Part shown: positions 1-9,027 of the stretch, one piece after another
How positions within the stretch are numbered: the stretch's first letter is position 1
How the letters are laid out: each line of letters opens with the position of its first letter
Notes under the pieces: generated by a model
What the model was told of the DNA's origin: nothing
The model's database searches: none
The model's input: the letters and a program-made list of their open reading frames with translations, nothing else
DNA from: Chromera velia
Taxonomy: Eukaryota > Sar > Chromeraceae
Assembly (NCBI GenBank): GCA_018398765.1
Contig: JAHBMJ010002503.1
Span: forward strand, 1 to 18,384
Direction of reading: 5' to 3'
Length of the DNA: 18,384 bases
Made by a program: the position numbers and the translations under genes

Positions 1-24
1 CCTTCCCCCCCCTCCGGTTGCAGT

Positions 25-195
25 GTCGTCGTCCTCCTCCTCCTCCTCCTCTTCTCCTTCTTCCTCATCCTCCTCCTCCTCTTCTTCTTCTTCTTTTTCT
101 TCTTCTTCTTCTTCTTCTTCTTCTTCTTCTTCTTCTTCTTCTTCTTCTTCTTCTGCTTCTGTTTCTTTTTCTTCTTCCTCTTCTGCTAAAATTGG
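25..195. repeat. Trinucleotide (TCC)n/(TTC)n microsatellite
   Basis: Almost pure pyrimidine on the plus strand: TCC units pass into a long TTC run (about 85-155) and then degenerate. The leucine-rich reading frame through it is only the translation of the repeat, not a gene. Its end merges into the AT-rich repeat family starting near 188. Confidence 0.95.
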
Positions 196-404
196 TAGTT
201 AGTCCTAAAAAAAAATTGGTAACTCCCAATTTTTAGGTGACTCTAAGTGTTCATAGAATTTGTTCCTAGTAATGAATTAGAGTCTAATGACTGCGGCTAG
301 AGACTGGTGAGCCCCTGTCTAGCCCGTACACAAAATTTTAGCTTCAAACTCCATATACTTCTTTCACTAGACTAGGTACCAATTTTTCAAAATTGGGAGT
401 TACT
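188..404. repeat. TTGGTA/TACCAA palindromic repeat family, left part
   Basis: Contains repeated short inverted words such as ATTGGTAACTCCCAAT (about 215-232), and AAAATTGGGAGTTAC near 388-403, which is the reverse complement of part of the first. Similar words occur right of the LTR element (1341-1460) and again near 11245-11350. Removing the LTR element (405-1335) plus one target copy rejoins the two halves, so this is the older host repeat. No coding frame of note. It may be a MITE-like or degraded LTR relic; the family is not identified. Confidence 0.6.
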
Positions 405-671
405 AGTTAAGAAGTATCAGTGTGTCATTCAGAAAGAGCCGCGTGAGCTGCCACTGTATGCACCGCCGCCGCAAGGCGAACCGCGGAAATCTGAATTTTG
501 TCAAACCGATTGTGTTGCACTGTGCGCACGCCTCATGGAGTCGATTAAATTCCGTGTTGAATGCAATTTGCTTTTCCGAATCTGGTGGATTACTTTTTGT
601 TCTATCCAGATAGCGACTCTGGATTAACAGACTTCTTCAAGATGTAACTACTGAATATGACTATTTATTCT
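405..671 (+). repeat. Left LTR
   Basis: 267 bp, beginning AGTTAAGAAG and ending ATTTATTCT, preceded by the TTACT target copy. The short open frame at 422-613 inside it has a near-copy in the right LTR (1086-1277) only because the LTRs are duplicates; I do not regard it as a gene. Confidence 0.87.
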
Positions 672-672
672 A

Positions 673-686
673 TGGTGTAACAGTGC
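673..686 (+). other. Putative tRNA primer-binding site of the LTR element
   Basis: TGGTGTAACAGTGC lies one base after the left LTR and starts with the TGG that pairs with a tRNA CCA end. It resembles the TGGTATCAGAGC-type sites of plant copia elements (initiator Met tRNA), with differences. The exact primer tRNA cannot be named without the host tRNA set. Confidence 0.65.
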
Positions 687-774
687 TTTACCCTCTCCGT
701 CCTTCCCTTTCCAGGCCTTCGGTCTGAAAAGACTACCGCTCCTTGTCTGTTCTCTTCGAATTCTGTTTTGTTCT

Positions 775-957
775 TTGAGTGTGCGTATGTTCACGGACAG
801 TGCGACTTCCCTCGGTCAGACAGAGTCAGGTGTCAGCAAGAAAGAACAAGGATTGACAGGAATTCTGAAGTGGTGTACACAGGAACTTGGTGGAATGAAT
901 GTGAAGCTTCAGTATGTTTCTGGTAAACGTAAGCAGCTTGCTGATGGACTTACATAA
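775..957 (+). pseudogene. Copia-type Pol remnant: C-terminal part of RNase H
   Basis: The 60-residue frame contains FTDSATSL near its start and YVSGKRKQLADGLT at its end. These match the TDSxSL aspartate motif and the V-x-(G/S)-x-x-x-LADGLT terminus of Ty1/copia RNase H, followed at once by a stop (TAA). The frame is open upstream to about 700 but loses recognisable similarity there. Gag, protease, integrase and reverse transcriptase are absent between the LTRs, so the element cannot move without help. The position just 5' of the polypurine tract is the normal place for the end of a copia Pol. This is a relic, not a functional gene. Confidence 0.75.
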
Positions 958-1054
958 TGGAAGAAACTCGAGATCACATGGCCTAAAGATTTTGGTCTTG
1001 AAGGGCAGTTCCATTGATTGATAGTCTGTCGACTCCCTCATAAATCGATTGAGT

Positions 1055-1068
1055 CAAGAGAGGGGGGG
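1055..1068 (+). other. Polypurine tract of the LTR element
   Basis: CAAGAGAGGGGGGG ends directly at the first base of the right LTR. In LTR elements this RNase H-resistant purine run primes plus-strand DNA synthesis. Confidence 0.75.
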
Positions 1069-1335
1069 AGTTAAGAAGTATCAGTGTGTCATTCAGAAAG
1101 AGCCGCATGAGCTGCCACCGTGTGCACCGCCGCCGCAAGGCGAACCGTGGAAATCCGAATTTTGTCAAACCGATTGTGTTGCACTGTGCGTACACCTCAT
1201 GGAGTCGATTAAATTTTGTGTTGAATGCAATTTGCTTTTCCGAATCTAGTGGATCACTTTTTGTTCTATCCAGATAGCGACTCTGAATTAACAGACTTCT
1301 TTAAGACGTAACCACTGAACATGACTATTTATTCT
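1069..1335 (+). repeat. Right LTR
   Basis: A gap-free copy of the left LTR with 16 substitutions, all transitions. It is followed by the second TTACT target copy at 1336-1340. Confidence 0.87.
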
Positions 1336-1792
1336 TTACTGGCGGTAAAAAATTGGTAGTACTACCAATTCGACGCCCAATTCAACTCCCAATTCATTAG
1401 GGTAGTTCTTTTTCTATCGTTATAACGTCTTCTTACACAAAGTTTCAGCTTCTAACTCCTTACTAATTATGAGAACGAGTTTTTTGCGGAAAAGCGCCGG
1501 TCTTCTATGCAGAGGGGGGGGGCAAAAAGCACCCCACTTGCCCCTGGCATGCATGCGTAGTTGTAATGTATGTTAAATTTAAGCCACTGTTAAACTGTAA
1601 AATTATGTAAATCAAATTATAAAAGGTTTGATCTAAGGTTTGATCATGTACCTATTGTTTATAATAGCCTAATCATTGTCTAAGTTATTCTGAGTCCAAC
1701 TCAATATGACTAGCTCAACTTGCTGCTCAAGGAAGTTCAACTAGAAGTTCAAGCTTAAGGAGCAATTTAATGCTCCCCTGCTGTATGCCAGT

Positions 1793-1830
1793 GGGGGGGG
1801 TGGGGGGTAGTGGGGGGGGTGCATCAGGGG
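1793..1830 (+). other. G-quadruplex-capable G tract
   Basis: Four G runs of 8, 6, 8 and 4 bases are separated by loops of 1, 4 and 7 bases, which satisfies the usual G3+N1-7 rule on the plus strand. No neighbouring gene gives it an obvious role. Confidence 0.7.
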
Positions 1831-1869
1831 TGGAAACGCTAGTTAAATTGTAAGATTAAATCTATTTAG

Positions 1870-1930
1870 TTAGTTTAGTTAGTTAGTTAGTTCTCCATGG
1901 GGCCATAAACTAAACTAACTAACTAACTAA
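1870..1930. repeat. Imperfect TTAG/CTAA hairpin
   Basis: TTAGT repeats (1870-1892) face AACTA repeats (1908-1930) around a 15-nt loop containing CCATGG. The arms match with one shifted T. It may be the core of a foldback or MITE-like element, or a simple repeat pair. Confidence 0.55.
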
Positions 1931-2177
1931 AGATCACGCCTAGGTTAAAAGAGAGACTTATATACTAGTATAGTGAGAAACGGAAGCCTAGACGGAAGCT
2001 GCTATAATGCTGCTGATTTATCTTCTTAGTAAACTAGCTACAGTAAAAGTTACTATAAAACTCTAGGTCTAGCTTTAGGTAGAACTAAGTAAAACTAGAA
2101 GTATGTTAATATATGCTAGAGTTAGTGCTAGGAAAAGGTTTAAGGTTCAAGGTTCCCTTCGAAGTAATGAACCTGAA

Positions 2178-3260
2178 TCAGGTTCAAAAACAGGTTCACT
2201 TTTAATTAATAGAAACCTCATTTTTTCGTATTATTTTATGCCTTTAAATTAGGCTTTAATGCATTTTTAGAACATTTTATTATAGAATCTATGCTTTAGT
2301 AGTGTTTTTAAATAGTTTAAATCAATATTTACGCTCACATTAGGTGCTAGTCTCAAGTTATTCACTGCTTATAGTTGAAAATTAGTAATCAAAAAAGCCT
2401 GAAAAAATTGGAAAATATCATAATTAAATTTATATGATCGTATCAATCATGACAATTTAGTTAACATAAGACCATCACAACGTTTCTTTCTTTCTTTTAT
2501 CTGCTTACCGGTTGCCCCGCGGCCACCGCTTTCCCCCTCCCTCTCCGTGCACCGCCGCCTCTTTGACCTGCTGCTCCCGGCCCGGCCTGTTGCCCCCTCC
2601 CCTGGGCACCCCTGCTCCCCCCCATGGCCCCCACCACCCAGCTACAGCGGGTGGCACCCAAATATCTGGGTTTGCATTCGTTCCAACCTTTTGCCACACA
2701 AAATCGGATTGAAACTCTGTTTTCGAATACTTATCAGTGCACCCGATCATGTGAATTAGCAATATTGTGTCATCAGAAGCAAGCAAGCGGAAGCAAACAG
2801 AGGGACTGCTGCCGGCACGAGTCTGAAGCAGCCCCTCCAAAAAGATATTGTCAATTACACTGTCGTGCAGACTGCTGTCAAACAAACTCTATACTTCCTC
2901 ATTCCTTCAGTGGAGACTGTCTGTTTTGATACGGGGCCTTGCAAGTGGAAAACTTGGTAAGTCACGTGTACTTCTTCACTTCTACAACCGTCAGCATAAG
3001 TTTTCATGCTGACATATGATGCTGACATATGCTGACATGCGTCTGTCCGACACAATAGATTGAACCGGCTGGGGACAGTTGCTGTGCGCGCGGCTCCGGC
3101 TCCTTATTTTATCTATATCGGCCACGGGCGGCGCGGGCCTGGCCGGCCTTGTGCCAGTAGCCGCACGTCTGGCCTCCAAAACAGGTTTAACAGGTTCAAA
3201 ACAGGTTCAACAGGTTCACTTTTTCAGATTTGAACCTTTTCTCAATGAACCTTTTCCCAG
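2178..3260. repeat. CAGGTTCA-repeat-bracketed segment with GC-richer core
   Basis: CAGGTTCAAAAACAGGTTCACTTTT at 2179-2203 recurs in expanded form at 3191-3224, with inverted TGAACCTTTT words following (3231-3255). Between them 2500-3180 is clearly richer in G and C than the flanks and holds overlapping open frames on both strands (plus 2624-2929, minus 2505-2885). I recognise no protein family in any of them. A consensus-like donor, CTTG|GTAAGT, lies at 2956/2957 on the plus strand, which hints at a decayed or captured exon. It could be an insertion about 1 kb long or a gene relic. Confidence 0.4.
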
Positions 3261-3429
3261 CCCTAGCTAGAGTTAACTAGACTGTATGTAAAAGTTAGAT
3301 AAACTTTACCTAGAACTAAACCTGGCTAGAACCTAAACTAGAACTTTATTTATTTGTAGTTTTCTTCAGTCTTTAGCATTCTTTAGAACTTTAGAGTCTG
3401 AACCCTAATACGTTACCCTAGTATCATAT

Positions 3430-5435
3430 TGACTTCAGTACTGCACTTCCATGTTAAATATGACCTCCGGCTATGCACGTGACTAGCCCACTGGTTGTAC
3501 GGACGTTGACACCGCAATGACGCACACACGCGCTTATAGATCACAGATGCGCGGGTACACATGCAGCTCCGCAGTATGCATAAAGGAACTGGAACGGGGA
3601 ATAGATGACTCGCACTTACACATGCACCTGAGGAACGGATCGAGGCAACCCAAACTGCCCTAGGAAGTGTCTCGATCAGCGTTCGCCGCCTGGCTGTTCT
3701 GTACCCAGTGTAAAGTTGCGGAGGCGTGAGGAAAGTCTGCTTGCCCAAAGCCCCCTACTTGCGTGTGTGCAGTTCAGCCACCCCCGTCCCACCGCCCACA
3801 CCCTGGACGTCAAAGCCATGCGTTTGCAGTAATATAACACATGTCCGACGTGCGCCTGTACGTGTGGCTTTCTGTGTCGCTCTGTGTCTGTCTATTCGTC
3901 CGTCTATCTGTGTCTGCATGTCTTTCTGTTTGTCTCATGACCTGTCCGGCCTTGATCAACCTGAACTTCCCGGAGAGAAGGCTCAGAGAGGGAGTACATT
4001 TGGATCAGAAAGCCACGAACAGAAACACGCGCACACGCAAGCACATCAGACATGCAAGTACGCACACACGCGTGAGACGACGTGCAGTGAGGAACGAGAT
4101 GGAAGGGAGAGTGCATCAGAGGAAGCATGCATGCAAGCATGTGTTTGTCGATTCGTTTTTGAAGAATTTACAGGCAGAAAGAAGAGCAACCTTCCGACCG
4201 GACGATCAGCCAGGAAGAAAGGTAGGCAGGCAGGGGGGTAAGCTTCCTTGAGTCGTTCGCATTTCTGTTACCTGCCGGCCTGCCTGTTCAGCTTCTGCTT
4301 CCAACTCATTCAAAGAACATGGTAGGCGCCCGCCCCTATGTAGGGTGAGAGAGTGAGCAATACTGAAGGGAAAAACTGCATACGCGCGTTAAAAGCAAAA
4401 GGTATCGAAAAAAGTTTTCGGGAAAGGGACCTCACGACCGATTTGCCTTTCTTGTGGCCCTGTCTCCCTTTCTTTCTTTCTTTCTTTCTTTCTCCTGCTT
4501 TCTTTTTCGGGCAGACGTAAACAACAAGGCCATTGATCCACCACACACATGCAGACACATAAGCAACGGATCACTCCACACCATTCACACGCACTTATAA
4601 AGGAACAGACAAATACAAACCCGCCCTCTCCCCCCCCCCGCCCACTACACACAACTGCCTGCCCGTGAGCCAATAATCTGTTTGTCTATGCACACGCCGA
4701 GCACGCAGACGATGCATCAATCATGTCGTCGTTCGTGCAACTCATGTACGATCTCTCTCTCCTTGCCCGACGTCACGTGCACACCCCTGCGGAAATCGAG
4801 GAGTAGTCGCCCCTTGTCATGGTGGTATGGCCGGCTGCATAGAACGAATACAATGCGGGGGGGCAAGGAGAGGGGAAAGACCGTGAGTGGATCAGTGAGA
4901 AGGTGGGAGGACGAAACGAAAAGCACTGAGAGAAGCATACAGACACGATCAGGCAACGAGGAACCCACGCAAGCACGTGCAGTTTGCAGGGGGAGTCCGA
5001 TGACAGACTGTCCGGCAAAGAACAGGTCTGTTGGACCATCAGAAAGAAGAGGAAGGAGAAACGGGCAGGCGCAGATAGGCAGACCAACAAATAAGCATGC
5101 ATGTACACATACCGACCGACCAACCGACACCTACACGCACACTACGCTCGCGGATGCAAATCGATCGACAAGTGAAGGAAAGACATGGGCATCGAGCGAA
5201 TGACTGGACAGAGAACTTGGGAAAGTGAGAGATGGAAGAGGAACAGTGAGGGACTACGTCTAAGGAAAGGCTCGTTGATTTCTTCGTCCACTCTCTCGAT
5301 CGATGGATTAAAGGGCACGGAAGGCGAGCTTGACGCAAAGACAGACAGTAAAAAGGAGGCGTAACATCCACCCACGCGTATAAAGAAGCAGGGGGCACCG
5401 ATCGAGAGATCCAACAAAGAAGGGAGGCTGCTGAC
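3430..5435. other. No defensible gene; low-complexity spacer, possibly the 3' part of gene A
   Basis: Overlapping open frames on both strands (for example plus 3726-4251, minus 3413-3748, minus 4717-5130) are rich in Cys/Val/Leu or Thr/His/Arg because the DNA is degenerate TGTC, ACAC and GACA repeat. Some minus-strand signals fit further gene A exons: an acceptor CTACATAG at 4337-4336 followed by a 64-nt stretch ending in the donor GCAG|GTAACA (4272/4271), and acceptors TATGCAG and TCCGCAG in the 4.75-4.9 kb region. None can be tied to gene A by protein similarity. A short TTTC run lies at 4471-4492. Confidence 0.45.
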
Positions 5436-6062
5436 CTTTTCTGGTTCATCATCTCCCAGAACCTTCTTAACGCCTACTTTGAAGGGAACTTGTGCTTCTG
5501 CCTGCTCCCCCACGTCCTCATGGCATTGCGAAGGCGTCCTTGTTGATGCCTCCGCCGCTTTCTCAGGAAGACAAGCAGGGCCTGGGTGGCCGGGCTCTGG
5601 AGGAATTTCGACAGGGTTGGGACTTGTTGACCTCGTGTTGCTTTTGCTCAGGCTGGAAGGTTTTCCAGGAGCTTGCAGAAACCTTTGAAGAAAATGCAGC
5701 AGAAACCGGTCCTTCTCTTCTTCAGAAACTGTCCCAAACTGGAACATGGCACATATGGCTGCAGCACTTTTCACTCGAACTGGTTGTTCGGAGATAAAGC
5801 CAAGCAATCCATCATGGCAGTAAGCACGGAGTTCAATCGGGAATAAAGGAGAGAGATCGGCCCAGCTTGATGAAATCCAATCTCTGATTCCTTTGAGGTC
5901 TGTTTGTTCCAGATCAATACTTCCGAGCAGATAGGTAAATTCATTGAGAACACGTTTCTGATGTAGGTCCAGATTCTCGCCGTATTCGAGACCCCGGATC
6001 ATCTCCCGAATCTCCCAGTCCTGTTCAGACTTTGTCGAGATGCTCCTCATGACGAGGTGCAT
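5436..6062 (-). CDS. Gene A: hypothetical protein, one confident exon (partial)
   Basis: I do not recognise the family. The frame from ATG at 6062 gives 209 residues before a good donor, GAAAAG|GTCAGC (exon end 5436, phase 0); beyond that the frame becomes Ser/Pro/Leu-rich like an intron. Residues 1-134 look like a globular, mostly helical region with mixed charged and hydrophobic spacing and a helix-like SEEEKDRFLLHFLQRFLQAP at 113-132. Residues 135-180 are Pro/Ser/Thr-rich, probably disordered, followed by an acidic tail ending DDEPEK. No signal peptide is seen. The start is uncertain: the frame stays open 5' of the ATG, and an acceptor-like TTACTGTAG lies 26 nt before it, so this could be an internal exon. 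The last exon or exons lie below 5435 and are not resolved. It is divergent to gene C. Confidence 0.55.
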
Positions 6063-6223
6063 CGCAGATGTGTGACCAACCCCTGGTTCTACAGTAATAG
6101 AGCAAAAAAGCAGTCCTGTGGGGTGGGTGCAGAAGCATTCGGACGTTGGTTCTCAGCGTGACTGTGCTGCACAGATTGTCAGATTGACTGCATTCTTTGC
6201 CGAACTGGCAAGAGATGGCAAGA

Positions 6224-6261
6224 GTCAATCTGCACCAATCTGCAAACACATGCAGATTGAC
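6224..6261. repeat. 11-bp inverted repeat in the divergent promoter region
   Basis: GTCAATCTGCA and TGCAGATTGAC are exact reverse complements separated by 16 bases. Another CAGATTGAC-type word lies just upstream at about 6179-6189. It could be a paired binding site or a hairpin. Confidence 0.6.
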
Positions 6262-6304
6262 AGAGGCGCATCAGAGGCGCGTGCGCTCGAAACCAATTTT
6301 TGAC

Positions 6305-6324
6305 CCCCCCGCGGGCGCGGGGGG
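6305..6324. repeat. GC-only hairpin
   Basis: CCCCCCGCG and CGCGGGGGG are perfect complements with only two bases between them (6314-6315). With four-base looping the stem is 8 bp. This is the only such GC-rich point in a region of ordinary composition. Confidence 0.65.
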
Positions 6325-6935
6325 CCGATGTGCCGCATTTCGACCACTCCACGTACCTATGAATAATTAATTATTTTTTGTTTATGCGGAAAATTCCGGG
6401 AAAAATGGGAAGAGGCCCAATAAAGCAAAGCTGCGCTGCCCTCCACCCCGTGGCGACTCACTGGCGAGCCCGAAAATGCCCGAAAATGGGTGGCAAAACT
6501 TGTATTTTCTGTATAGGATACAGACAGACTCTCGAAATTAGTGGCAAAATAATGGCAAACGCGATTCTTGGAGCACACACTCTTTGGGTGAGTGCCTCGA
6601 TCTACGAATCAACGCATCTGACTGTCGTTTCGAGTTTCCGTGCAGCCATTTCTGACTGACAGTCAGGAAAGGCGCGATTTCTGCAGTTGACAATTCCGAC
6701 GTACATATGCCGACCGAACTGCAGCGTGCGTGTCCGTGAAAACCGTCCGTCGTTGTTTTGCCAAGTATATCAATTTGGATCGGACTGTTTCCTGAGTGCA
6801 CGAACACGAACGGCTGCTCATTAATTCTGGAAGTCCCCGTCTCCTCTTGGTGTTCTCTTGATCAGTTCAGTGAGTTGGACCGCCCCCTCACAAAATTCAT
6901 TGTCGTTTGCGTAGTGCCTTTCTGTTTTGGGCAAA

Positions 6936-8918
6936 ATGGCGGCCTTAGAAGACGAAAAGAACCATCAGACAAACGGAATATCAAATCTCGTCTTCCTGCC
7001 CTTGCTAGGCCCTGGTGTAGGACTCCCTTTCCGGTGTATCAACAAAGACTGTAATTTTCGTGCGCAAGAGTTTTTCCATCCGTGCTGCCTGTCAGGAGTT
7101 GAGAACATTGTCGAGTCCGAAGCCATTCTCCGCTGGGCCCTTGGGGCATCTCTCGGGAGAGACGGCCTCCCTGAGAAGGAAGTCAAAGAGGACTTAGAGG
7201 TTCTCCCCCCTTCAGACCGCCTTCACTATTATGCTACGAAGAAGGGGAAGCAGTCCCTTGTGTGTTCAGTGTTCACCCCTGACATTTTTCCTGGATACCA
7301 GATTCCAAAGGAGTCTGTGCGCCCTCTTCCATCCACTGTGGAAGTGCAGAAGTCGATGAATTTGTTGGGGGCAGTCAGAGGTGCTGCTTTGGGAGGGCGC
7401 ACGGACGTTTTGAGCAGTCTGATAGACCAATGTACGGACCGTTTAGGAGAGGCACGCACTGAAGATCTTGCCTTGGAGCTTGCAAGGCATGCGATGGAGA
7501 ATAATCAGATAGAGACGGTGCGATGGTTGTTGGAGACCGGAAGGGAGGTAGGGGGGCTGACTGAGGGAGACGTGGATGTCCTCGTTCCCAAAATCAATAC
7601 CGAGACTGCAGGGTTCATCTCCTGTAGTGGACTTTTGGCGCCAGAGCTGGGCCTATACCCTCTTTCATTGGCCGTCGAGGCGGAGAGAGGTGCGTAGAAT
7701 CAAAGGGGTTCTGTACTGTTTTCACTTACCTTATTTGTTTGATTGCTGATTTGTCGGAGTGGGCAAAGAAAGAGGCACACAGTCTGCCTTCCCTTATCTG
7801 TAGCGCACATGGAAACAAAGGGAGAGGGAAAAGATAGCAGATCATCTGTCTGGTCTGTCCGTATTGGTGGCCTTGTGATTCAAGAAACGGAAACGAAATC
7901 CAAGAGACAAAATAACATGGATTCTGGCTCGGCAGAGAAAAAGAAACAAAGAATGACGTTAGTCTGTCTGCGGTCCCGCCAAGACGTCTTGCTGCTGGTC
8001 CTTTGCTTTCTTGTCTTCTTTTGCGTCTGTGTGTCGGTCTTTGCCTTCAAATTACGACTTTGCTTCTGTCTTGCTTCCGTTCGTTGCAATCTGTGTTCCC
8101 CCTCTTTTTGCGTGCATGTCCGTGTGTGCCTGCAGGGAAGTGGGAGAATGTCAGGAGGTATCTCGAGCTTTCCGGTGTGCGTGCCGACATGACTAGCAAT
8201 AGCAGCAGCAGCAGCAGCAGTAGCAAAGGCCGGGGGGGCGAAACGACGGCGCTCGACGTCTTAGCCGGACATATGACTGTTGCTGTTGAGTGGGCGGCCA
8301 AGGGTGGTCACGTGAAAATGCTAGACCGCCTATTGGTATGGTCAAAAGTTGAGATCAAGAAAAGGGGGGGGGCACTTGATCAGATCCTGAGAAGGATTCT
8401 TTTCAACAAGGAAACGATGAACGGTGCCGCCAAACGAGGCCACATCTCGGTTCTCGAGTGGTTGCGGTCGAATTGGGTTCCCTGGAACGATGCCACCTTG
8501 GGCAACGCTGCGTTTTCCAACCAGTGGGATGTTGTCAGGTGGCTGTACGCACAGCACCCTAAGTGTCCTCTGAGCAGAGATTGGATGTGGGGGGTGACTT
8601 ATGTTGCAGCGATCAAAGGAAATTTGAAGGAATTGAAGTGGCTTCGGGAGGAGTGTTCGCCCCCGATTGAGATGAATGACTACGCTTTCTATGCGGCTGT
8701 GCACAGTGGAAGCGCTGAGGTGGCACTTTACATTGCCCAGTCTGAAAAGGGGGTGAAGGCAGATGCGTCGCATTTGCAGGTATGTGGGCGAGCGCTTTTC
8801 TTCTTCACTGCATGTGATGAGCGAATCCTCTTTCTTCGTCCCATTTTTTGGCCATTGTCGCCCAGCTTCGATACAATGCAAAAGCTGTTTCTTTGTGTCA
8901 TGCACTAATAGTCAGGGT

Positions 8919-8954
<36 letters not shown>

Positions 8955-8991
8955 TTCTTTCTTTTCTTTCTTTTCTTTCTTTTCTTTCTTT

Positions 8992-9027
<36 letters not shown>

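Larger units (their letters stand above)
405..1335 (+). mobile_element. Miniature copia-like LTR retrotransposon (TRIM-like, non-autonomous)
   Basis: Two 267-bp direct repeats (405-671 and 1069-1335) align without a gap at an offset of exactly 664 with 16 mismatches, about 94% identity. TTACT occurs immediately before the first (400-404) and immediately after the second (1336-1340), which is a 5-bp target duplication as expected for copia integrases. TGGTGTAACAGTGC (673-686) starts 1 nt after the left LTR and begins with TGG, as a tRNA primer-binding site does. A purine run ending in seven G (1055-1068) directly abuts the right LTR, as a polypurine tract does. Inside is only a remnant of RNase H. 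The total of 931 bp is the size of terminal-repeat retrotransposons in miniature. The ends are AG..CT rather than TG..CA. Confidence 0.88.
1341..2480. other. AT-rich non-coding spacer
   Basis: No open frame of useful length on either strand. It starts with the right half of the TTGGTA family, including the perfect 20-bp palindrome AATTGGTAGTACTACCAATT (1351-1370). Further on come many TAG/CTA words, a G-rich cluster (1793-1830), an imperfect TTAG/CTAA hairpin (1870-1930) and the perfect inverted repeat TGAACCTGA-A-TCAGGTTCA (2168-2186). I see no gene. Confidence 0.7.
6063..6935. promoter_or_regulatory. Divergent intergenic region between genes A and C
   Basis: An 873-bp gap separates the first visible codon of gene A (minus) from the ATG of gene C (plus), so it probably holds both promoters. 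No TATA box stands out near gene C. It contains an 11-bp inverted repeat GTCAATCTGCA/TGCAGATTGAC (6224-6234 and 6251-6261), a GC-only hairpin (6305-6324), and a tandem CCCGAAAATG pair near 6469-6488. Open frames here (for example 6378-6659) show no coding character. Assignment as a bidirectional promoter is inferred from gene arrangement. Confidence 0.5.

Noticed and set aside
422-1277. Two similar 63-residue frames at 422-613 and 1086-1277 as a duplicated gene.
   Set aside because: They are the same part of the two LTRs; the substitutions show no sign of protein-level constraint.
3726-4251. Two overlapping plus-strand frames of 171 and 136 aa with Cys/Val/Leu-rich and Thr/His/Arg-rich parts.
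   Set aside because: Composition follows degenerate TGTC and ACAC/GCAC repeats; no domain, and the opposite strand is also open.
6927-6935. Gene C start at 6927 (TTG).
   Set aside because: TTG is an unlikely start in a nuclear gene; the ATG at 6936 has a strong context and an upstream in-frame stop.
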